Source: an uncultured Bacteroidota bacterium
GTDB lineage: Bacteria > Bacteroidota > Bacteroidia > Chitinophagales > Chitinophagaceae
Direction: 5' to 3'
Assembly: GCA_903831575.1 (NCBI GenBank)
Contig: CAIKYB010000026.1
Location: 120,748-184,747 of the forward strand
Length of the DNA: 64,000 nucleotides
The notes below the pieces were generated by a model, which saw only the letters and a list, made by a program, of their open reading frames with translations, made no database searches and was not told the DNA's origin. This document shows positions 35,342 to 42,588 of the stretch, one piece after another (the first letter of the stretch is position 1; each line of letters opens with the position of its first letter). The translations under genes and the position numbers were made by a program.

Positions 35342-36718
35342 TTATTTTTTATTACGCTCTTTCCAAAGCTGGTTAAATGTCTTTTCACTAAAATTAAGAT
35401 GGCCTCTGCTGTTTACCCAGGGAGTAAATAATTTATTGACAAGCTTATTTTTCCATTTTCCATTCCCCATATTCATCAACCTGCGATGTAAACTGGCGAT
35501 TTTCCAAGCTTTCCAGGCAACACGTTCTGAAAGATCAACATGCCCTTCTTCAACCGCCTCGCTTCTATTGTCTAAAAGTAATTCATGTAAGTTTATTTTT
35601 ACCGCACATACTTCAGTACAATTGCCACATAAAGACGATGCATTGCTCAAATGTTTAAACTCCTTCATCCCTTGTAAATGCGGCGTAATAATACTTCCAA
35701 TTGGCCCGCTATATGTAGCTCCGTAAGAATGTCCGCCGATATTTTTATAAACCGGGCAGGCATTTAAACAAGCACCACATCTTATACAGTATAAACTTTC
35801 TCTTTGCTTAGGATTTTTTAAAATTTCTGTGCGGTTATTATCCAACAGAATAACAAACATTTCAGTTGGTCCGTCTGTTTCATTGGTTTGACGCGGTCCT
35901 GTTACAATGGTATTATATACAGTCAATTGTTGTCCGGTTCCGAATGTACTCAGCAAGGGCCAAAAAAGTGCTAGATCATTTATAGAAGGAATTACTTTTT
36001 CTATACCAACAATTACAATATGTGTTTTAGGAAAGGCACAGCTTAATCTCGCATTCCCTTCGTTTTCTGTAATGGCAATTCCACCAATATCACTGATGAT
36101 AAAATTTGCGCCTGTTACACCTACTTCAGCTTCAACATATTTTTTTCGCAAAATATTTCTTGCGACTAAAGTTAATTCTTCTGGAGTAAGATTTGGTGGA
36201 GTTCCCAATTTTTCAGCGAAGAGCTTTGCAACATCTTCCTTGCTTTTGTGCATTGCAGGTGTAACGATATGGTAGGGCGCTTCTCCATCTAATTGCTGAA
36301 TGTATTCGCCCAAATCAGTTTCTATGCTTTCGATATTATTGTCTTCAAGTGCTTGATTCAAATGAATTTCTTCAGTAACCATGCTCTTGCTTTTTACAAG
36401 CGTCTTGCAATTACGTTCCTTGCAAATAGTAAGAATTTCTTCAATTGCCTGAGCACTATCTTCAGCCCAGATTACTTTTCCTCCTCTCTTGCTGAATTGT
36501 AATTCAAATTCTTCAAGTTGTTGGTCAAGCGTTTCAATAGCTTTCCACTTTATGTTTTTTGCTTTTTCTCTGGCGAGATGTAAGTTTTCGAATTGTAGTT
36601 TTCCTTGGGGGACGGCAGCATTGTATTTGCCAATATTAAAATTGATTTTTCTTCTGTGCTCCAGATCACTAGCTTTTACAGCACTTTTTACAATAAATGA
36701 TTCAGATGAACTTGACAT
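35342..36718 (-). CDS. lutB: LutB/LldF-type iron-sulfur LUD protein
   Basis: Lactate-utilisation iron-sulfur protein of 458 residues. Seen: the LUD domain (about 60-290) with TGANFIISDIGGIAITENEG, and a ferredoxin-like part with CIRCGACLNACPVY and CGNCTEVCAVKINL, which should hold two 4Fe-4S clusters, then the helical tail. In LutABC this subunit passes electrons from L-lactate oxidation to the membrane. No lutA or partner lies beside it; the lutC-like gene is 9 kb away in another operon. It is followed by its own terminator. Confidence 0.87.
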   Translation of the reverse strand: MSSSSESFIVKSAVKASDLEHRRKINFNIGKYNAAVPQGKLQFENLHLAREKAKNIKWKAIETLDQQLEEFELQFSKRGGKVIWAEDSAQAIEEILTICKERNCKTLVKSKSMVTEEIHLNQALEDNNIESIETDLGEYIQQLDGEAPYHIVTPAMHKSKEDVAKLFAEKLGTPPNLTPEELTLVARNILRKKYVEAEVGVTGANFIISDIGGIAITENEGNARLSCAFPKTHIVIVGIEKVIPSINDLALFWPLLSTFGTGQQLTVYNTIVTGPRQTNETDGPTEMFVILLDNNRTEILKNPKQRESLYCIRCGACLNACPVYKNIGGHSYGATYSGPIGSIITPHLQGMKEFKHLSNASSLCGNCTEVCAVKINLHELLLDNRSEAVEEGHVDLSERVAWKAWKIASLHRRLMNMGNGKWKNKLVNKLFTPWVNSRGHLNFSEKTFNQLWKERNKK

Positions 36719-36765
36719 AAAATAAGATGAGCGAAGTTACATTTTGCTGAGTAATTAAGTCTTAT

Positions 36766-37458
36766 TTATTTCAAAATGAATTTAGCACTAATACTCGCTT
36801 CTACTTTTATTTTTTCAAATTGAATATTGCTTTCTTGATTGTCGACTGCTTTATCCATCATGACCATCATGCCTCTTGCTGCATAAGGAACGGCATAATT
36901 CGCTTCATTATCTGTTATAAATATTGCGTTGCCAATAGATTGGTTAATTGGTCTTGTAAGTGCAAGCGCTTTTTGTCTGGCATTCTCAATTGCTTTTGAA
37001 CGGCAAGCATTTTTTATATTTTCCAAATCGGAATGGTTGACTCTGTCAATAGATGTATTTGAAATCCCTAATTCTTCAAGTTTAATGAATACCTTATTTA
37101 GTGTATTGGCATCTTTAACTTTTAGGATGTATTCTTTTGTTTTGATCACGTCTTTTTGTTTGAGTAAATGAAATTTATAATTACTCATCATGTCGCTATT
37201 GGTTAAATCTTTATCTGTGTTAATGTTCATGCTTTTTAATGCAGGAATCATTTTGTTTTCTTGTTCTTCAACAGACACCCTGTCTTTCGTGTCTTTTTCA
37301 GAGATAATAATTTTTATGAAAATTTCATTTGGTGTTACCAAGCTGTCGGCACTTCCATTCACTTCAATATAAGGCTGGTCGATGAAAGTTTTTGTTTGAG
37401 TATATCCAATGGATATTGAAAATAAAAAGGCGATTGCTGTAAAAGATAATCTCTTCAT
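36766..37458 (-). CDS. Exported SIMPL domain (DUF541) protein
   Basis: Periplasmic or outer-membrane-facing protein of 230 residues. Seen: signal peptide (about 1-20, ending GYTQ), the SIMPL/DUF541 start YIEVNGSADSLVTPNEIFIKI, a coiled-coil-like middle, the segment KAIENARQKALALTRPINQSIGNAIFI, and the beta ending IKVEASISAKFIL. Known members (e.g. BP26, YggE) form ring-like oligomers linked with oxidative stress and envelope integrity; the specific role here is unknown. It is a single gene with 47 bases to the lutB-like gene. Confidence 0.87.
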   Translation of the reverse strand: MKRLSFTAIAFLFSISIGYTQTKTFIDQPYIEVNGSADSLVTPNEIFIKIIISEKDTKDRVSVEEQENKMIPALKSMNINTDKDLTNSDMMSNYKFHLLKQKDVIKTKEYILKVKDANTLNKVFIKLEELGISNTSIDRVNHSDLENIKNACRSKAIENARQKALALTRPINQSIGNAIFITDNEANYAVPYAARGMMVMMDKAVDNQESNIQFEKIKVEASISAKFILK

Positions 37459-37548
37459 ATAATATCAATTATATTTTTTTAAAAAGGAATCGTAAATATA
37501 GCTGCTTTGATGTAAATGGTCTGTTAATAAACCCGAAAAAATTAACTA

Positions 37549-38736
37549 TTATTTCAGCACGCCCAATTCCTTTCCAATTTTTGAGAATGCTGCAATGGCT
37601 TTATCTAAATGATATTTTTCATGAGCTGCACTTAATTGTACTCGAATTCTTGCCTGACCTTTCGCCACTACGGGAAAGAAAAATCCAACTACATAAATAC
37701 CTTCCTCTAAAAGTTTTGCTGCAAATTTTTGTGTCAACACCGCATCGTAAAGCATGATGGGTACAATCGGATGATCTCCCGGTTTGATATCAAACCCTGC
37801 TTCCGTCATTTTTGTTCTGAAGTATTTGGTATTGAATTCAAGTTTATCTCTGAGGTCTGTCGTTTCGCTGAGCATATTCAACACTGCAATTGAAGCGCCA
37901 ACAATGCTGGGTGCTAAAGTATTACTAAACAAATAAGGCCGGCTTCTTTGTCTCAACATTTCAATGATTTCTTTTTTGCCAGATGTAAATCCTCCACTTG
38001 CCCCACCTAATGCTTTGCCTAATGTTCCTGTTATGATATCAATTCTTCCCATTACTCCTTTGTATTCATGTGTGCCGCGACCCGTTTTTCCAAGGAAGCC
38101 CGAAGAATGGCATTCGTCAATCATTACAATAGCATCGTATTGATCTGCGAGATCACATATTTTATCTAATTGTGCAATTGTTCCATCCATGCTGAATGAT
38201 CCATCTGTTACGATAATGCGACTTCTTAAATGTTTGGATTCTTTCAGTTTTTCTTCAAGATCATTCATGTTGTTGTGCTCATATCTAAACCGCTGCGCCT
38301 TACACAATCTTATCCCGTCAATAATGGAGGCATGGTTCAATGCATCACTGATAATAGCATCTTCTTCATTGAATAAAGGCTCAAATACACCGCCATTGGC
38401 ATCAAATGCAGCAGCATATAAAATAGTGTCTTCTGTTCCTAAAAATTTTGCAATGGCTTTTTCTAACTCTTTATGGATGTCTTGCGTACCACAAATAAAT
38501 CTGGCACTGCTCAGTCCAAAACCTCTGTAATCAATATACTTTTTGGCTGCTTCCAACACTTTAGGGTGTGAAGAAAGACCGAGATAATTATTGGCACAAA
38601 AATTAAATACAGTTTTGCCATTTACGACAATCTCTGCGCCTTGTTCACTTGTGATAATTCTTTCATTTTTAAATAAGCCGGATGCTGAAATATCATTCAA
38701 TTCATTTCCGAGTCTGTTTACAAAATTTAAATTCAT
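37549..38736 (-). CDS. kbl: Glycine C-acetyltransferase (2-amino-3-ketobutyrate CoA ligase)
   Basis: PLP enzyme of the alpha-oxoamine synthase family, 395 residues. It cleaves 2-amino-3-ketobutyrate with CoA to glycine and acetyl-CoA in threonine breakdown. Seen: FCANNYLGLSSHPKV, GFGLSSARFICGTQDIHKELE, TDGSFSMDGTIAQLD, VMIDECHSSGFLGKTGRGT and the PLP lysine in TGTLGKALGGASGGF. The closely related serine palmitoyltransferase and KAPA synthase share this fold; the length and the FICGTQDIHKELE segment favour Kbl. The partner threonine dehydrogenase is not in the window. Promoter elements are seen upstream. Confidence 0.9.
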   Translation of the reverse strand: MNLNFVNRLGNELNDISASGLFKNERIITSEQGAEIVVNGKTVFNFCANNYLGLSSHPKVLEAAKKYIDYRGFGLSSARFICGTQDIHKELEKAIAKFLGTEDTILYAAAFDANGGVFEPLFNEEDAIISDALNHASIIDGIRLCKAQRFRYEHNNMNDLEEKLKESKHLRSRIIVTDGSFSMDGTIAQLDKICDLADQYDAIVMIDECHSSGFLGKTGRGTHEYKGVMGRIDIITGTLGKALGGASGGFTSGKKEIIEMLRQRSRPYLFSNTLAPSIVGASIAVLNMLSETTDLRDKLEFNTKYFRTKMTEAGFDIKPGDHPIVPIMLYDAVLTQKFAAKLLEEGIYVVGFFFPVVAKGQARIRVQLSAAHEKYHLDKAIAAFSKIGKELGVLK

Positions 38737-38754
38737 AAATATTTTCTATTTCTA

Positions 38755-38788
38755 CAAATCTAACAACAGTATGCTTAATTTTGTACAA
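38755..38788 (-). promoter_or_regulatory. Probable kbl promoter
   Basis: On the minus strand a TTG (38786-38788), a 23-base spacer and a perfect TAGATTTG (38755-38762) match TTG-N17-23-TAnnTTTG. Transcription would start near 38748, about 12 bases before the kbl ATG. Confidence 0.5.
38776..38783 (+). promoter_or_regulatory. -7 element (TAATTTTG) of the L,D-transpeptidase gene
   Basis: A perfect TAnnTTTG on the plus strand, with transcription expected near 38790 and the ATG at 38832. It lies inside the spacer of the minus-strand kbl promoter, so the two divergent promoters overlap. No clear -33 TTG is seen. Confidence 0.4.
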
Positions 38789-38831
38789 CTTTTTAAAGTA
38801 AATTCATTTTAAAACCTACTGCATCCTATTT

Positions 38832-39404
38832 ATGGTTAAAAATATTCGAAGGTTTAATTTTTTAATTATTTCCACTGCAGTTTTTTCTCTTTCTTCGATA
38901 TTAATGTCTTTTTCAAATAAAACAGGTTTTCAAGAAATAAAAGTAATAAACCCTGTAAGTGATAGTTTTTATTATATTATAATTGACAAAAGTGATTTTG
39001 AATTAAAAGTATATGATCAGGATGGCTGGTTTGCTACTTATCCAGTTGTATTTGGAAGTAAAGACACCGCAGATAAAATGAGAGAAGGTGACAAGAGGAC
39101 TCCCAACGGCAATTTTACGATTATATTAAAAAAAATAAATCCAAAGTGGGGAATGGAATTGCTATTGGATTATCCCAATGAAGAGTCTATTCGAAAATTC
39201 AATCTCAGAAAAGCGAAAGGACTGCTTTCGGCACACGCCAGAATCGGTAATGGAATTGCTATTCATGGCACAAGGCCTCAGGAAGAATGGACGGTAGATG
39301 AAGAGTACAACTGGACTGACGGCTGTATTTCATTGAAATATACAGAGATGAAGGATTTATACAGTTACATTCCTCAAGGCACAAAAGTGACTATTCAGCC
39401 ATAA
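38832..39404 (+). CDS. L,D-transpeptidase (YkuD domain)
   Basis: Envelope enzyme of 190 residues that forms 3-3 peptidoglycan cross-links or attaches proteins to peptidoglycan. Seen: an N-terminal signal/anchor (about 9-29), the YkuD domain (about 45-190) with KRTPNGNFTI, the catalytic histidine region AIHGTRPQEEW and the nucleophile cysteine in WTDGCISL. Catalytic residues are complete. Its 3' end overlaps the convergent queA gene by 14 bases. Confidence 0.9.
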   Translation: MVKNIRRFNFLIISTAVFSLSSILMSFSNKTGFQEIKVINPVSDSFYYIIIDKSDFELKVYDQDGWFATYPVVFGSKDTADKMREGDKRTPNGNFTIILKKINPKWGMELLLDYPNEESIRKFNLRKAKGLLSAHARIGNGIAIHGTRPQEEWTVDEEYNWTDGCISLKYTEMKDLYSYIPQGTKVTIQP

Positions 39405-40623
39405 ACAATAAGTTGGCATCTCCATAGCTTAAAAATCTAAAATTATTTTCAAGTGCATAATCATAACATTGTATCCATTGTTTACCAACAGCTGCGGCTA
39501 CGAGTAGGAGTAAGGTTGATTGTGGCTGATGAAAATTGGTAACAATTGCCTTTGCGATTTTAAATTGATACCCTGGTGTTATGAGTAATTGTGTTTGTGT
39601 AAAAATTCGATTGAGATTATTTTTCTTTAACCAATCGAGTAATCCTTTTAAAGCATCTTCGGTAGAAATATTTTTTTCAATTAATCTCTGCTCATAAATA
39701 TCCCATTGACCTAATTGTAATTTTTCTGCAAGCGGATTTAAAATCGACTTAACGCCTAGCCAGTACAATGTTTCAATAGTCCTTAAAGATGTTGTACCCA
39801 CAGCGATGATAAATTTATTATTAATAATTCTTCTAATCGTTGCAGTATCAACATCAATCCATTCTGCATGCATTTCATGCTCTTTCATTGTGGCAGCTTT
39901 CACGGGTTTGAAAGTTCCGGCACCTACATGCAAGGTTACGTAGGCTTTATCGATATTGTTTTCTGTTAGTTTATTGAAAATATTTTCAGAGAAATGTAAG
40001 CCTGCAGTTGGCGCAGCAACAGAGCCATCTATAATTCCATAAATGGTTTGGTATCTGTTAAGGTCAGTCTCCTCTACAATACGTTTGATGTATGGCGGTA
40101 AAGGAATATCCCCTGCGGATTCAATTATTTCGGCAAAAGAAAAATGTTCTGGTTGCCATGAAAATTCAATGATATAGGCATCTGATAATTTCCCTTTGAT
40201 TTTAGCTTTCAATAATACAGTACCGTTATCTATTTTAATTTCTTTTTCCAAATACTCCTCTTTCCATTTAGAAGCACCGCCAATAAAGCATTTCCACTCA
40301 CAATTTTTTTTCTGAGTCATTACAGTGCTGTATTCATTGATGGCTTCCGCAGGTTCTAAGCAGAAGATTTCAATTGTACTGCCGGTGTTTTTTTGAAATT
40401 TTATTCGGGCATTAATAACCTTACTGTTGTTAAAAACAAGTAAGCTATTAGCTGGAAGATAGTTGGTGATAGTTGAAAAAATACTCTCGCTTATTTCGCC
40501 ATTATTATAAATAAGCAATTTAGATTGATCTCTGTCTTTTAAAGGAAACAAGGCGATTTTATCTTCAGGAAGATGATAATTGTAATCGTTGATGGAAATG
40601 TCTCCTGGGGAATGAGTACTCAT
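39391..40623 (-). CDS. queA: tRNA preQ1(34) S-adenosylmethionine ribosyltransferase-isomerase
   Basis: Transfers and isomerises the ribosyl group of SAM onto 7-aminomethyl-7-deazaguanine in tRNA, making epoxyqueuosine. The 410-residue length is a little above the usual 340-350, with extra sequence in the first domain. Seen: NYHLPEDKIALFPLKDRDQSKLL at the start (opening YHLPEDKIA), ESAGDIPLPPYI, RYQTIYG, the core SVAAPTAGLHFS, LHVGAGTFKPV, EMHAEWIDV and TNFHQPQSTLLLLV. The ATG overlaps the acs stop codon by one base (TAATG), so translation is coupled to acs. Overlaps the L,D-transpeptidase 3' end. Confidence 0.95.
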   Translation of the reverse strand: MSTHSPGDISINDYNYHLPEDKIALFPLKDRDQSKLLIYNNGEISESIFSTITNYLPANSLLVFNNSKVINARIKFQKNTGSTIEIFCLEPAEAINEYSTVMTQKKNCEWKCFIGGASKWKEEYLEKEIKIDNGTVLLKAKIKGKLSDAYIIEFSWQPEHFSFAEIIESAGDIPLPPYIKRIVEETDLNRYQTIYGIIDGSVAAPTAGLHFSENIFNKLTENNIDKAYVTLHVGAGTFKPVKAATMKEHEMHAEWIDVDTATIRRIINNKFIIAVGTTSLRTIETLYWLGVKSILNPLAEKLQLGQWDIYEQRLIEKNISTEDALKGLLDWLKKNNLNRIFTQTQLLITPGYQFKIAKAIVTNFHQPQSTLLLLVAAAVGKQWIQCYDYALENNFRFLSYGDANLLFMAE

Positions 40624-42536
40624 TACAATCTATTCATTTTAATTTCATCAACAACAGATGGATCAAGAAGGGTAGACGTATCTCCCAGATTATGAATTTC
40701 TCCTTCTGCAATTTTTCTTAGAATTCTACGCATGATTTTCCCACTTCTTGTTTTGGGTAATCCTGAAACAAACTGTATTTTATCGGGCTTTGCTATGGCG
40801 CCAATAATCTTGGCTACAGTCTGACAAATATCTTTTTTTGTATGATTTTCATCTGTGTGTATTCCATTTAAAATAACAAATGCGTAAATCCCTTGCCCTT
40901 TTATATCGTGAGGATAGCCAACGATAGCGCTCTCTACAACGCCTGTATGCATGTTGATAGCATTTTCCACTTCTGCTGTTCCAATTCTGTGCCCACTTAC
41001 ATTTAATACATCATCAACTCTTCCTGTAATTCTATAATCACCATCACCATCTCTTAAACAACCATCTCCTGTAAAGTATAAATTATTATAAGTACTGAAA
41101 TAAGTTGCCCTGCATCTTTCGTGATCACCGTATGTAGTGCGCAACATCCCCGGCCATGGAAATTTGATACACAAATTGCCAGACACATTATTTCCAACAA
41201 TCTCCTTTCCATTTTCATCTACCAATAGGGGTTGAACGCCCGGCATCGGCAAAGTTGCAAATGATGGCTTTGCTTTTGTAACTCCTGCAAGATTTGAAAT
41301 TAACACACCTCCTGTTTCTGTTTGCCACCAGGTATCTACAATAGGAGAATTCTTTTTTCCAATATGTTCATCATACCAATGCCATGCTTCTTCATTGATG
41401 GGCTCGCCAACTGTTCCTAATACTTTTAAAGAACTCAAGTTTTTTCCTTCAATGTGATCGTTACCAAAAGCCATTAAGCTTCTAATGGCTGTAGGAGCAG
41501 TATACAAAATATCCACTTTGTATTTATTAACGATATCCCAGAATCTTCCCGCATCTGGCCAGGTAGGTATTCCTTCAAACATAAGAGTTGTAGCGCCTGC
41601 ACTTAAAGGGCCATAAATAATGTAACTGTGTCCCGTAATCCAACCAATATCCGCTGTGCAAAAATGTACTTGCCCTTTCTGATATTGAAATACATTTATA
41701 AAAGTATAGTTGGTCCACACCATATATCCGCCACAGGTATGTACCACACCTTTTGGTTTTCCTGTGCTTCCAGAAGTGTATAAAATAAAAAGCATGTCTT
41801 CCGCATCCATAATTTCAGCGGCACAGAATGCATTTCCTTGCTCTTCAACTTTTTTAATCTCTTCTTCCCACCAGCAGTCTCTGCCTTCTATCATACTAAC
41901 TGGTATGCCTGTACGTGTTAGTACAATAACTTTTTGGATAGAAGGACATGTCACTAAGGCTTCGTCGATTATTGATTTTAAAGGAATGTCTTTATTACCA
42001 CGATAAGCGCCATCTGCTGTAATAACAATATTACATTGTGCATCTTGTATTCTGTCTGAAATGCTTTGTGCAGAAAATCCGCCAAATACAACAGAATGAA
42101 TAGCTCCAATTCTCGCACAGGCCAATACAGCTATTGCCAGTTCAGGAACCATCGACATGTAAATACAAATGCGATCGCCTTTTTTGGCGCCATTATTTTT
42201 TAAAACATTGGCGAATTGACAAACTTTAAAATGAAGTTCTTTATAGGTTAATGTCTTGTCTTTTTCAGTTGGATCATTGGCTTCCCAGATAATTGCAGGC
42301 GTATCCGGTTGCGTTTCCACCCATCTATCCAGGCAGTTTTCCGTGATATTTAATTTTCCGCCTTTAAACCATTCTACTTTCGGCTCATTGAAATTCCAAT
42401 CTAAAACGCTATCCCATTTCTTATGCCATTTAAAATTATCGGCAATACCTGCCCAAAACTCCTCAGGATGATCAACACTCTTTTGATGAGCATTTTGATA
42501 TTCCTCTAAAGATTTTATTTGATATGGATAAGACAT
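40623..42536 (-). CDS. acs: Acetyl-CoA synthetase (AMP-forming)
   Basis: Activates acetate to acetyl-CoA through acetyl-AMP. The 637 residues carry the ACAS N-terminal domain, the AMP-binding core LFILYTSGSTGKPKG, the CoA/acyl region DTWWQTETGG, the hinge YFTGDGCLRDGDGDYRITGR, DDVLNVSGHRIGTAEVE, and the regulatory C-terminal lysine motif PKTRSGKIMRRIL, which is acetylated in known homologues. All core motifs of Acs rather than a general acyl-CoA ligase are present. It precedes queA with a one-base overlap. Confidence 0.96.
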   Translation of the reverse strand: MSYPYQIKSLEEYQNAHQKSVDHPEEFWAGIADNFKWHKKWDSVLDWNFNEPKVEWFKGGKLNITENCLDRWVETQPDTPAIIWEANDPTEKDKTLTYKELHFKVCQFANVLKNNGAKKGDRICIYMSMVPELAIAVLACARIGAIHSVVFGGFSAQSISDRIQDAQCNIVITADGAYRGNKDIPLKSIIDEALVTCPSIQKVIVLTRTGIPVSMIEGRDCWWEEEIKKVEEQGNAFCAAEIMDAEDMLFILYTSGSTGKPKGVVHTCGGYMVWTNYTFINVFQYQKGQVHFCTADIGWITGHSYIIYGPLSAGATTLMFEGIPTWPDAGRFWDIVNKYKVDILYTAPTAIRSLMAFGNDHIEGKNLSSLKVLGTVGEPINEEAWHWYDEHIGKKNSPIVDTWWQTETGGVLISNLAGVTKAKPSFATLPMPGVQPLLVDENGKEIVGNNVSGNLCIKFPWPGMLRTTYGDHERCRATYFSTYNNLYFTGDGCLRDGDGDYRITGRVDDVLNVSGHRIGTAEVENAINMHTGVVESAIVGYPHDIKGQGIYAFVILNGIHTDENHTKKDICQTVAKIIGAIAKPDKIQFVSGLPKTRSGKIMRRILRKIAEGEIHNLGDTSTLLDPSVVDEIKMNRL

Positions 42537-42588
42537 GTTTAGGATTTAATGGCAACACAAAATAAAATAATTTTGAGCAATGATACTT

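Noticed and set aside
35250..35726. A 158-codon plus-strand reading.
   Set aside because: It is antisense to the end of the lutB-like gene and crosses its terminator; no family resemblance.
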